A DNA stretch of 64,000 nucleotides from Hydractinia symbiolongicarpus (lineage: Eukaryota > Cnidaria > Hydrozoa > Anthoathecata > Hydractiniidae), in the NCBI RefSeq assembly GCF_029227915.1, contig NC_079876.1, forward strand, positions 37,865,828-37,929,827. Reading direction: 5' to 3'. A program made the position numbers and the translations under genes. The notes under the pieces were generated by a model that saw only the letters and a program-made list of their open reading frames with translations, was not told the DNA's origin and did not search any database. The first letter of the stretch is position 1. Every line of letters starts with the position of its first letter. This document shows, in pieces, positions 35,728-48,281 of this stretch.

Positions 35728-36563
35728 TTTCCCTGTTAAAAGCGATGCAACCTAGTAATAACATATAAATATCGCTAAATACATGATGGTACGAATATGT
35801 GACCCAACCGTTGTAACTCAAACGAACTGACACCGTTAGAAAGTCAATGAAATGCACGTTTTGAAACTGTCACTAATTCGTCAGTGCGTGATAACGGCTA
35901 TGATTGGTCCCCCAGTACAAAATGACTTATTTATCTACACTTTTAAATTAAGTCCTACCCCAGCGCTCATGTGTAATCGCTGAGTTCCGGCAATCATGTC
36001 AAATTACGAAAAATGTTATTTCTTGGAGTCCAATTGTCTCACTTATTACATTTATAAAGTCATAGTCCAAAATCAGTTCAATTAAGTCCCACAGTCAATC
36101 GTTTCACTGTTAAAAGCGATACAACTTAGTAATATGGGTAACAATCACTAAATACATGTTGGTACGAATAGGTGACGCAACTGTTGTAGTTGAAACGGAC
36201 TTATAGCGTTAGAAAATCAATGAAATGTAGTATTTGAAACTGTCTCTATTTCTTCAGCGCGCGCTAAGGGCTAGGATTGGTCCCACAATAAAAATTGACT
36301 TATTTATCTAAATTTTTAAATGAAGCAGTACCACATCGCCCAGTGTAATCGCTGACTTCCGGCAATCATGCCAAATTAAGAAGAATGCTATTTCTTGGAG
36401 TCAAATTATCTCTTTTATAACATTTATAAGGTCACAGTCCAAAATCAGTTCAATTAAGTCCCACAGTCAATCGTTTCACTGTTAAAAGCGATGCAACCTA
36501 GTAATATGAAAAAAATATCGCTAAATACATGTTGGTACGAATATGTGACGCAACCGTTGTAAC
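35728..36563 (+). repeat. Three-monomer HOR unit 2 (partial)
   Basis: Second copy with the same private variants, including gcagtaccacatcgccc near 36326. A one-base insertion, gcgctcatgtgtaatc near 35966, breaks the open frame of its gca-head monomer. It diverges near 36563, where the tail becomes aactcaaacgaactg. Confidence 0.85.
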
Positions 36564-37639
36564 TCAAACGAACTGACACCGTTACAAAGTCAATGAAATG
36601 CACGTTTTGAAACTGTCACTAATTCGTCAGTGCGTGATAACGGCTAGGATTGGTCCCCCAGTACAAAATGACTTATTTATCTACATTTTTAAATTAAATC
36701 CTACCCCAGCGCTCAGTGTAATCGCTGAGTTCCGGCAATCATGTCAAATTAAGAAAAATGTTATTTCTTGGAGTCCAATTGTCTCACTTGTTACATTTAT
36801 AAGGTCATAGTCCAAAATCAGTTCAATTAAGTCCCACAGTCAATCGTTTCACTGTTAAAAGCGATACAACTTAGTAATATGGGTAACAATCACTAAATAC
36901 ATGTTGGAACGAATATGTGACGCAACTGTTGTAGTTGAAACGGACTGATACCGTTAGAAAGTTAATGAAATGTAGTTTTTGAAACTGTCGCTATTTCTAC
37001 AGCGCGCGATAATGGCTAGGATTGGTCCCACGGTAAAGAATGACTTATTTATCAACATTTTTAAATGAAGCGCTACCACAGCGCCCAGTGTAATCGCTGA
37101 GTTCCGGCAATCACGTCAAATTAAGAAGAATGTTATTTCTTGGAGTCCAATTGTCTCATTTCTCACATTTATAAGGTCACAGTCCAAAGTTAGTTCAATT
37201 AAGTCCCACAGTAAATCGTTTCATTGTTAAAAGAGATGCAACCTAGAAATATCAGAAGAATATCGCTAATACGAATATGTGACCCAACCGTTGTAATTCA
37301 AACGGACTGACACCGTTAGAAAGTCAATGAAATGTAGTTTTTGAAACTGTCGCTATTTCTTCAGCGCGCGATAAGGGCAAGGATTGGTCCCACGGTAAAG
37401 AATGACTTATTTATCTAAACTTTAAATGAAGCGCTACCACAGCGCCCAGTGTAATCGCTGAGTTCCGGCAATCATGTCAAATTAAGATGAATGTTACTTC
37501 TTAGAGTCCAATTGTCCTATTTATCACATTCATCAGGTCACAGTCCAAAGTTAGTTCAATTAAGTCCCACAGTCAATCGTTTCACTGTTAAAAGCGATAC
37601 AACTTAGTAATATGGGTAACAATCACTAAATACATGTTG
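36564..37639 (+). repeat. Irregular monomers
   Basis: Three monomers: a gcacgttttgaaactg head at 36598, an acagcgcgcgataatgg type, and a short-class monomer with the aaaagagatgcaacc variant (near 37230) that recurs at about 37970 and 40545. Satellite only. Confidence 0.8.
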
Positions 37640-38990
37640 GTACGAATATGTGACCCAACCATTGTAACTCAAGCGGACTGACACCCTTAGAAAGTAAATG
37701 AAATGTAGTTTTTGAAACTGTCGCTATTTCTTCAGCTCGCGAAAACGGCTAGGATTGGTCCCACGGTAAAGAATGACTTATTTATCTAAATTTTTAAATG
37801 AAGCGCTACCACAGCGCTTAGTGTAATCGCTGAGTTCCGCAATCATGTCAAATTAAGATGAATGTTACTTCTTAGAGTCCAATTGTCTTATTTATCACAT
37901 TCATCAGGTCACAGTCCAAAGTTAGTTCAATTAAGTCCCACAGTAAATCGTTTCATTGTTAAAAGAGATGCAACCTAGTAATATCAGAAGAATATCGCTA
38001 ATACGAATATGTGACCCAACCGTTGTAATTCAAACGGACTGACACCGTTAGAAAGTCAATGAAATGTAGTTTTTGAAACTGTCGCTATTTCTTCAGCGCG
38101 CGATAAGGGCTAGGATTGGTCCCACGGTAAAGAATGACTTATTTATCTAAACTTTAAATGAAGCGCTACCACAGCGCCCAGTGTAATCGCTGAGTTCCGG
38201 CAATCATGTCAAATTAAGATGAATGTTATTTCTTGGAGTCCAATTGTCTCATTAATCACATTTATCAGGTCACAGTCCAAAGTTAGGTCAATTAAGTCCC
38301 GCAGTCAATCGTTTCACTGTTAAAAGCGATACAACTTAGTAATATCGGTAACAATCACTAAATTCATGTTGGTACGAATATGTGACGCAACTGTTGTAGT
38401 TGAAACGGACTGATACCGTTAGAAAGTCAATGAAATGTAGTTTTTGAAACTGTCGCTATTTCTACAGCGCGCGATAACTGCTAAAATTGGTCCCACGGTA
38501 AAGAATGACTTATTTATCTAAATTTTTAAATGAAGCGCTACCACAGCGCCCAGTGTAAACGCTGAGTTTCGGCAATCATGTCAAATTAAGATGAATGTTA
38601 TTTCTTGCAGTCCAATTGTCTCATTAATCACATTCATCAGGTCACAGTCCAAAGTTAGTTCAATTAAGTCCCACATTCAATCGTTTCACTGTTAAAAGGG
38701 ATGCAACCTAGTAATAACAGATAAATATCGCTAAATATACGTTGGTACGAATATATGTGACGCAACCGTTGTAACTGAAGCGGATTGATACCGTTAGAAA
38801 GTCAATGACGTGTAGTTCTTGAAAGTGCGCTACTTATTCAGTGCGCGATAACGGCTATGATTGGTCCCACAGTAAAGATGACTTATTTATCTACATTTTT
38901 AAATAAAGGGCTACCACAGCGCCCAGTGTAATCGCTGAGTTCCGGCAATCACGTCAAATTAAGAAGAATGTTATTTCTTAGAGTCCAATT
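37640..38990 (+). repeat. Seven-monomer-offset block, left copy (partner 40224-41565)
   Basis: Shares cacccttagaaagtaaatg, cagctcgcgaaaacgg, gcgcttagtgtaatc, agagatgcaacctag, gacgtgtagttcttgaaag and gcgctactt with the partner. The offset falls from 2584 to 2580 because the partner lacks one gc in each of two GC boxes. Confidence 0.85.
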
Positions 38991-39390
38991 GTCTTATTTA
39001 TCACATTCATCAGGTCACAGTCCAAAATTAGTTCAATTAAGTCCCACAGTAAATCGTATCATTGTTAAAAGCGATGCAACCTAGTAATATCAGAAGAATA
39101 TCGTTAATACGAATATGTGACCCAACCGTTGTAACTCAAACGGACTGACACCGTTAGAAAGTCAATGAAATGTAGTTTTTGAAACTATCGCTATTTCTTC
39201 AGCGCGCGATAAGGGCTAGGATTGGTCCCACGGTAAAGAATGACTTATTTATCTAAATTTTAAATGAAGCGCTACCACAGCGCCCAGTGTAATCGCTGAG
39301 TTCCGGCAATCATGTCAAATTAAGATGAATGTTACTTCTTAGAGCCCAATTGTCTTATTTATCACAATCATCAGGTCACAGTCCAAAGTT

Positions 39391-40047
39391 AGGTCAATTA
39401 AGTCCCACATTCATTCGTTTCACTGTTAAAAGCGATGCAACCTAGTAATAACAGATAAATATCGCTAAATACATGTTGGTACGAATATGTGACGCAACCG
39501 TTGTAACTCAAACAAACTGACACCGTTAGAAAGTCAATGAAATGCACTTTTTGAAACTGTCGCTAATTCGTCAGCGCGCAATAACGGCTGGGATTGGTCC
39601 CCCAGTACAAAATGACTTATTTATCTACATTTTTAAATTAAGTGCTACCCCAGCGCTCAGTGTAATCGCTGAGTTTCGGCAATCATGTCAAATTAAGAAG
39701 AATGTTATTTCTTGGAGTCCAATTGTCTCAATTATCACATTTATAAGGTCATAGTCCAAAATCAGTTCAATTAAGTCCCGCAGTCAATCGTTTCACTGTT
39801 AAAAGCGATACAACTTAGTAATATCGGGAACAATCACTAAATACATGTTGGTACGAATATGTGACGCAACTGTTGTAGTTAAAACGGACTGATACCGTTA
39901 GAAAGTCAATGAAATGTAGTTTTTGAAACTGTCGCTATTTCTACAGCGCGCGATAACGGCTAGGATTGGTCCCACGGTAAAGAATGACTTATTTATCTAA
40001 ATTTTTAAATGAAGCGCTACCACAGCGCCCAGTGTAATCGCTGAGTT
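39391..40047 (+). repeat. Block with 2219-bp offset, left copy (partner 41610-42266)
   Basis: Shares aggtcaattaagtccc, actcaaacaaactg, aatatcgggaacaatc and gtagttaaaacgg with the partner six monomers away. It diverges at gttccgtcaatcacg versus gttccggcaatcatg. Confidence 0.83.
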
Positions 40048-40223
40048 CCGTCAATCACGTCAAATTAAGAAGAATGTTATTTCTTGGAGTCCAATTGTCT
40101 CATTTCTCACATTTATAAAGTCACAGTCCAAAGTTAGTTCAATTAAGTCTTACAGTCAATCGTTTCATTGCTAAAACCGATGCAATCTAGTAATATCAGA
40201 AAAATATCGCAAAATACATGTTG

Positions 40224-41565
40224 GTACAAATATGTGACCCAACCATTGTAACTCAAGTGGACTGACACCCTTAGAAAGTAAATGAAATGTAGTTTTTGAA
40301 ACTGTCGCTATTTCTTCAGCTCGCGAAAACGGCTAGGATTGGTCCCACGGTAAAGAATGACTTATTTATCTAAATTTTTAAATGAAGCGCTACCACAGCG
40401 CTTAGTGTAATCGCTGAGTTCCGCAATCATGTCAAATTAAGATGAATGTTACTTCTTAGAGTCCATTTGTCTTATTTATCACATTCATCAGGTCACAGTC
40501 CAAAGTTAGTTCAATTAAGTCCCACAGTAAATCGTTTCATTGTTAAAAGAGATGCAACCTAGTAATATCAGAAGAATATCGCTAATACGAATATGTGACC
40601 CAACCGTTGTAATTCAAACGGACTGACACCGTTAGAAAGTCAATGAAATGTAGTTTTTGAAACTGTCGCTATTTCTTCAGCGCGATAAGGGCTAGGATTG
40701 GTCCCACGGTAAAGAATGACTTATTTATCTAAACTTTAAATGAAGCGCTACCACAGCGCCCAGTGTAACCGCTGAGTTCCGGCAATCATGTCAAATTAAG
40801 ATGAATGTTACTTCTTAGAGCCCAATTGTCTTATTTATCACATTCATCAGGTCACAGTCCAAAGTTAGGTCAATTAAGTCCCGCAGTCGATCGTTTCACT
40901 GATAAAAGCGATACAACTTAGTAATATCGGTAACAATCACTAAATACATGTTGGTACGAATATGTGACGCAACTGTTGTAGTTGAAACGGACTGATACCG
41001 TTAGAAAGTCAATGAAATGTAGTTTTTGAAACTGTCGCTATTTCTTCAGCGCGATAAGGGCTAGGATTGGTCCCACGGTAAAGAATGACTTATTTATCTA
41101 AATTTTTAAATGAAGCGCTACCACAGCGCCCAGTGTAATCGCTGAGTTCCGGCAATCATGTCAAATTAAGATGAATGTTATTTCTTGGAGTCCAATTGTC
41201 TCATTAATCACATTCATCAGGTCACAGTCCAAAGTTAGTTCAATTAAGTCCCACATTCAATCGTTTCACTGTTAAAAGCGATGCAACCTAGTAATAACAG
41301 ATAAATATCGCTAAATACACGTTGGTACGAATATATGTGACGCAACCGTTGTAACTGAAGCGGATTGATACCGTTAGAAAGTCAATGACGTGTAGTTCTT
41401 GAAAGTGCGCTACTTCTTTAGTGCGCGATAACGGCTATAATTGGTCCCACAGTAAAGATGACTTATTTATCTACATTTTTAAATAAAGGACTACCACAGC
41501 GCCCAGTGTAATCGCTGAGTTCCGGCAATCACGTCAAATTAAGAAGAATGTTATTTCTTAGAGTC
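40224..41565 (+). repeat. Seven-monomer-offset block, right copy (partner 37640-38990)
   Basis: Right copy, with two GC boxes shortened to ttcagcgcgataagg (near 40677 and 41045), where other monomers have gcgcgcgataagg. Confidence 0.84.
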
Positions 41566-41609
41566 CAGTTGTCTCATTTATCACATTTATCAGGTCACAG
41601 TCCAAAGTT

Positions 41610-42450
41610 AGGTCAATTAAGTCCCACATTCATTCGTTTCACTGTTAAAAGCGATGTAACCTAGTAATAACAGATAAATATCGCTAAATACATGTTGGTA
41701 CGAATATGTGACGCAACCGTTGTAACTCAAACAAACTGGCACCGTTAGAAAGTCAATGAAATGCACTTTTTGAAACTGTCGCTAATTCGTCAGCGCGCAA
41801 TAACGGCTAGGATTGGTCCCCCAGTACAAAATGACTTATTTATCTACATTTTTAAATTAAGTGCTACCCCAGCGCTCAGTGTAATCGCTGAGTTCCGGCA
41901 ATCATGTCAAATTAGAAAGAATGTTATTTCTTGGAGTCCAATTGTCACAATTATCACATTTATAAGGTCATAGTCCAAAATCAGTTCAATTAAGTCCCGC
42001 AGTCAATCGTTTCACTGTTAAAAGCGATACAACTTAGTAATATCGGGAACAATCACTAAATACATGTTGATACGAATATGTGACGCAACTGTTGTAGTTA
42101 AAACGGGCTGATACCGTTAGAAAGTCAATGAAATGTAGTTTTTGAAACTGTCGCTATTTCTACAGCGCGCGATAACGGCTAGGATTGGTCGCACGGTAAA
42201 GAATGACTTATTTATCTAAATTTTTAAATGAAGCGCTACCACAGCGCCCAGTGTAATCGCTGAGTTCCGGCAATCATGTCAAATTAAGATGAATGTTTTT
42301 TCTTGGAGTCCAACTGTCTCATTAATCACATTCATCAGGTCACAGTCCAAAGTTAGTTCAATTAAGTCCCACATTCAATCGTTTCACTGTTAAAAGCGAT
42401 GCAACCTAGTAATAACAGATAAATAACGCTAAATACATGTTGGTACGAAT
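41610..42450 (+). repeat. Block present three times in part (offsets 2219 and 5585)
   Basis: The left part matches 39391-40047. The whole stretch matches 47195-48035 at an offset of exactly 5585 bp (15 monomers). Markers are actggcaccgttag, gtcacaattatcac, cgggaacaatcac, acatgttgatacg, aaaacgggctgatacc and aaataacgctaaatac. Confidence 0.87.
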
Positions 42451-44115
42451 ATGTGACCCAACCGTTGTAACTGAAGCGGATTGATACCGTTAGAAAGTCA
42501 ATGAAATGTAGTTCTTGAAAGTGCGCTATTTCTTCAGTGCGAGATAACGGCTCTGATTGGTCCCACAGTACAGATGACTTATTTATCTACATTTTTAAAT
42601 GAAGCGCTACCACAGCGCCCAGTGTAATCGCTGAGTTCGGCAATCATGTCAAGTTAAGATGAATGTTACTTCTTAGAGTTCAATTGTCTTATTTATCACA
42701 TTCATCAGGTCACAGTCCAACGTTAGTTCAACTAAATCCCACATTCATTCGTTTTACTGTTAAAAGCAATGCAACCTAGTAATAACAGATAAATATCGCT
42801 AAATACATGTTGGTACGAATATGTGACGCAACCGTTGTAACTCAAACAAACAGACACCGTTAGAAAGTCAATGAAATGTAGTTTTTGAAACTGTCGCTAA
42901 TTCGTCAGCGCGCGATAACGGCTAGGTTTGGTCCCCCAGTACAAAATGACTTATTTATCTAAATTTTTAAATGAAGCGCTACCACAGCGCCCAGTGTAAT
43001 CGCTGAGTTCCGGCAATCATGTCAAATTAAGATGAATGTTTTTTCTTGGAGTCCAACTGTCTCATTAATCACATTCATCAGGTCACAGTCCAAAGTTAGT
43101 TCAATTAAGTCCCACATTCAATCGTTTCACTGTTAAAAGCGATGCAACCTAGTAATAACAGATAAATATCGCTAAATACATGTTGGTACGAATATGTGAC
43201 TCAACCGTTTTAACTCAAACAAACTGACACCGTTAGAAAGTCAATGAAATGCACTTTTTGAAACTGTCGCTAATTCGTCAGCGCGCAATAACGGCTAGGA
43301 TTGGTCCCCCAGTACAAAATCGCTTATTTATCTACATTTTTAAAATAAGTGCTATCCCAGCGCTCAGTGTAATCGCTGAGTTCCGGCAATCATGTCAAAT
43401 TAAGAAGAATGTTATTTCTTGGAGTCCAATTGTCTCAATTATCACATTTATAAGGTCATAGTCCAAAATCAGTCCAATTAAGTCCCACAGTCAATCGTTT
43501 CACTGTTAAAGGCGATACAACTTAGTAATATCGGTAACAATCACTAAATACATGTTGGTACGAATATGTGACTCAACCGTTTTAACTCAAACAAACTGAC
43601 ACCGTTAGAAAGTCAATGAAATGCACTTTTTGAAACTGTCGCTATTTCTACAGCGCGCGATAACGGCTAGGATTGGTCCCACGGTAAAGAATGACTTATT
43701 TATCTAAATTTTTAAATGAAGCGCTACCACAGCGCCCTGTGTAATCGCTGAGTTCCGGCAATCATGTCAAATTAAGATGAATGTTATTTTTTGGAGTCCA
43801 ATTGTCTCATTAATCACATTCATCAGGTCACAGTCCAAAGTTAGTTCAATTAAGTCCCACATTCAATCGTTTCACTGTTAAAAGCGACGCAACCTAGTAA
43901 TAACAGATAAATATCGTTAAATACATGTTGGTACGAATATATGTGACCCAACCGTTGTAACTGAAGCGGATTGATACCGTTAGAAAGTCAATGAAATGTA
44001 GTTCTTGAAAGTGCGCTATTTCTTCAGTGCGCGATAACGGCTCTGATTGGTCCCACAGTAAAGATGACTTATTTATCTACATTTTTAAATGAAGCGCTAC
44101 CACAGCGCCCAGTGT
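42450..44115 (+). repeat. Six-monomer HOR unit, left copy (partner 44685-46350)
   Basis: Offset 2235, then 2234 bp after a one-base loss in the partner (caggtcacatccaacg). Markers are ggctctgattggtccc, agttcaattgtctta, aactaaatcccacattc, gttaaaagcaatgc, ggctaggtttggtcccc, accgttttaactc and ttattttttggagtcc. Confidence 0.88.
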
Positions 44116-44184
44116 AATCGCTGAGTTCCGGCAATCATGTCAAATTAAGATGAATGTTATTTCTTGGAGTCCAATTGTCTCATT

Positions 44185-47104
44185 AATCACATTTATAAGG
44201 TCATAGTCCAAAATCAGTCCAATTAAGTCCCACAGTCAATCGTTTCACTGTTAAAGGCGATACAACTTAGTAATATCGGTAACAATCACTAAATACATGT
44301 TGGTACGAATATGTGACTCAACTGTTGTAGTTGAAACGGACTGATACCGTTAGAAAGTCAATGAAATGTAGTTTTTGAAACTGTCGCTATTTCTACAGCG
44401 CGCGATAACGGCTAGGATTGGTCCCACGGTAAAGAATGACTTATTTATCTAAATTTTTAAATGAAGCGCTACCACAGCGCCCAGTGTAATCGCTGAGTTC
44501 CGGCAATCATGTCAAATTAAGATGAATGTTATTTCTTGGAGTCCAATTGTCTCATTAATCACATTTATCAGGTCACAGTGCAAAGTTAGTTCAATTAAGT
44601 CCCACATTCAATCGTTTCACTGTTAAAAGCGATGCAACCTAGTAATAACAGATAAATATCGTTAAATACATGTTGGTACTAATATATGTGACCCAACCGT
44701 TGTAACTGAAGCGGATTGATACCGTTAGAAAGTCAATGAAATGTAGTTCTTGAAAGTGCGCTATTTCTTCAGTGCGAGATAACGGCTCTGATTGGTCCCA
44801 CAGTACAGATGACTTATTTATCTACATTTTTAAATGAAGCGCTACCACAGCGCCCAGTGTAATCGCTGAGTTCCGCAATCCTGTCAAGTTAAGATGAATG
44901 TTACTTCTTAGAGTTCAATTGTCTTATTTATCACATTCATCAGGTCACATCCAACGTTAGTTCAACTAAATCCCACATTCATTCGTTTTACTGTTAAAAG
45001 CAATGCAACCTAGTAATAACAGATAAATATCGCTAAATACATGTTGGTACGAATATGTGACGCAACCGTTGTAACTCAAACAAACTGACACCGTTAGAAA
45101 GTCAATGAAATGTAGTTTTTGAAACTGTCGCTAATTCGTCAGCGCGCGATAACGGCTAGGTTTGGTCCCCCAGTACAAAATGACTTATTTATCTAAATTT
45201 TTAAATGAAGCGCTACCACAGCGCCCAGTGTAATCGCTGAGTTCCGGCAATCATGTCAAATTAAGATGAATGTTTTTTCTTGGAGTCCAACTGTCTCATT
45301 AATCACATTCATCAGGTCACAGTCCAAAGTTAGTTCAATTAAGTCCCACATTCAATCGTTTCACTGTTAAAAGCGATGCAACCTAGTAATAACAGATAAA
45401 TATCGCTAAATACATGTTGGTACGAATATGTGACTCAACCGTTTTAACTCAAACAAACTGACACCGTTAGAAAGTCAATGAAATGCACTTTTTGAAACTG
45501 TCGCTAATTCGTCAGCGCGCAATAACGGCTAGGATTGGTCCCCCAGTACAAAATCGCTTATTTATCTACATTTTTAAAATAAGTGCTATCCCAGCGCTCA
45601 GTGTAATCGCTGAGTTCCGGCAATCATGTCAAATTAAGAAGAATGTTATTTCTTGGAGTCCAATTGTCTCAATTATCACATTTATAAGGTCATAGTCCAA
45701 AATCAGTCCAATTAAGTCCCACAGTCAATCGTTTCACTGTTAAAGGCGATACAACTTAGTAATATCGGTAACAATCACTAAATACATGTTGGTACGAATA
45801 TGTGACTCAACCGTTTTAACTCAAACAAACTGACACCGTTAGAAAGTCAATGAAATGCACTTTTTGAAACTGTCGCTATTTCTACAGCGCGCGATAACGG
45901 CTAGGATTGGTCCCACGGTAAAGAATGACTTATTTATCTAAATTTTTAAATGAAGCGCTACCACAGCGCCCTGTGTAATCGCTGAGTTCCGGCAATCATG
46001 TCAAATTAAGATGAATGTTATTTTTTGGAGTCCAATTGTCTCATTAATCACATTCATCAGGTCACAGTCCAAAGTTAGTTCAATTAAGTCCCACATTCAA
46101 TCGTTTCACTGTTAAAAGCGATGCAACCTAGTAATAACAGATAAATATCGTTAAATACATGTTGGTACAAATATATGTGACCCAACCGTTGTAACTGAAG
46201 CAGATTGATACCGTTAGAAAGTCAATGAAATGTAGTTCTTGAAAGTGCGCTATTTCTTCAGTGCGCGATAACGGCTCTGATTGGTCCCACAGTAAAGATG
46301 ACTTATTTATCTACATTTTTAAATGAAGCGCTACCACAGCGCCCAGTGTAATCGCTGAGTTCCGCAATCATGTCAAGTTAAGATGAATGTTACTTCTTAG
46401 AGTTCAATTGTCTTATTTATCACATTCATCAGGTCACAGTCCAACGTTAGTTCAACTAAATCCCACATTCATTCGTTTTACTGTTAAAAGCAATGCAACC
46501 TAGTAATAACAGATAAATATCGCTAAATACATGTTGGTACGAATATGTGACGCAACCGTTGTAACTCAAACAAACTGACACCGTTAGAAAGTCAATGAAA
46601 TGTAGTTTTTGAAACTGTCGCTAATTCGTCAGCGCGCGATAACGGCTAGGTTTGGTCCCCCAGTACAAAATGGCTTATTTATCTACATTTTTAAAATAAG
46701 TGCTATCCCAGCGCTCAGTGTAATCGCTGAGTTCCGGCAATCATGTCAAATTAAGATGAATGTTATTTCTTGGAGTCCAATTGTCTCATTAATCACATTC
46801 ATCAGGTCACAGTCCAAAGTTAGTTCAATTAAGTCCCACATTCAATCGTGTCACTGTTAAAAGCGATGCAACCTAGTAATAACAGATAAATATCGCTAAA
46901 TACATGTCGGTACGAATATATGTGACGCAACCGTTGTAACTGAAGCGGATTGATACCGTTAGAAAGTCAATGACGTGTAGTTCTTGAAAGTGCGCTATTT
47001 CTTCAGTGCGCGATAACGGCTATGATTGGTCCCACAGTAAAGATGACTTATTTATCTACATTTTTAAATGAAGCGCTACCACAGCGCCCAGTGTAATCGC
47101 TGAG
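44185..47104 (+). repeat. 2.9-kb block, left copy (partner 48282-51202)
   Basis: Near-identical to the stretch 4097-4098 bp downstream (11 monomers), including ggtactaatatatgtg (44676), accgttttaactc, ttattttttggagtcc and acatgtcggtacg (46905). One clear disagreement is the 50-bp patch at 45811-45860. The match ends at gagttccggc versus gaggtccggc. Confidence 0.9.
44685..46350 (+). repeat. Six-monomer HOR unit, right copy (partner 42450-44115)
   Basis: Second copy carrying the same marker variants. It is itself included in the larger block copied to 48282-51202. The gca-head monomers at 43249 and 45483 correspond. Confidence 0.88.
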
Positions 47105-47194
47105 TTCCGGCAATCATGTCAAATTAAGATGAATGTTACTTCTTAGAGCCCAATTGTCTCATTTATCACATTTATCAGGTCACAGTCCAAAGTT

Positions 47195-48035
47195 AGGTCA
47201 ATTAAGTCCCACATTCATTCGTTTCACTGTTAAAAGCGATGCAACCTAGTAATAACAGATAAATATCGCTAAATACATGTTGGTACGAATATGTGGCGCA
47301 ACCGTTGTAACTCAAACAAACTGGCACCGTTAGAAAGTCAATGAAATGCACTTTTTGAAACTGTCGCTAATTCGTCAGCGCGCAATAACGGCTAGGATTG
47401 GTCCCCCAGTACAAAATGACTTATTTATCTACATTTTTAAATTAAGTGCTACCCCAGCGCTCAGTGTAATCGCTGAGTTCCGGCAATCATGTCAAATTAG
47501 GAAGAATGTTATTTCTTGGAGTCCAATTGTCACAATTATCACATTTATAAGGTCATAGTCCAAAATCAGTTCAATTAAGTCCCGCAGTCAATCGTTTCAC
47601 TGTTAAAAGCGATACAACTTAGTAATATCGGGAACAATCACTAAATACATGTTGATACGAATATGTGACGCAACTGTTGTAGTTAAAACGGGCTGATACC
47701 GTTAGAAAGTCAATGAAATGTAGTTTTTGAAACTGTCGCTATTTCTACAGCGCGCGATAACGGCTAGGATTGGTCCCACGGTAAAGAATGACTTATTTAT
47801 CTAAATTTTTAAATGAAGCGCTACCACAGCGCCCAGTGTAATCGCTGAGTTCCAGCAATCATGTCAAATTAAGATGAATGTTTTTTCTTGGAGTCCAACT
47901 GTCTCATTAATCACATTCATCAGGTCACAGTCCAAAGTTAGTTCAATTAAGTCCCACATTCAATCGTTTCACTGTTAAAAGCGATGCAACCTAGTAATAA
48001 CAGATAAATAACGCTAAATACATGTTGGTACGAAT
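47195..48035 (+). repeat. Copy of 41610-42450 (5585-bp offset)
   Basis: Carries the actggcacc, gtcacaattatc, cgggaacaatc, gttgatacg and aaataacgc markers in the same order. It fills the space between the two copies of the 2.9-kb block, so the region is a mosaic of two nested duplications. Confidence 0.87.
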
Positions 48036-48281
48036 ATGTGACGCAACCGTTTTAACTCAAACAAACTGACACCGTTAGAAAGTCAATGAAATGCACTTTT
48101 TGAAACTGTCGCTAATTCGTCAGCGCGCAATAACGGCTAGGATTGGTCCCCCAGTACAAAATCGCTTATTTATCTACATTTTTAAAATAAGTGCTATCCC
48201 AGCGCTCAGTGTAATCGCTGAGTTCCGGCAATCACGTCAAATTAAGAAGAATGTTATTTCTTGGAGTCCAATTGTCTCAAT

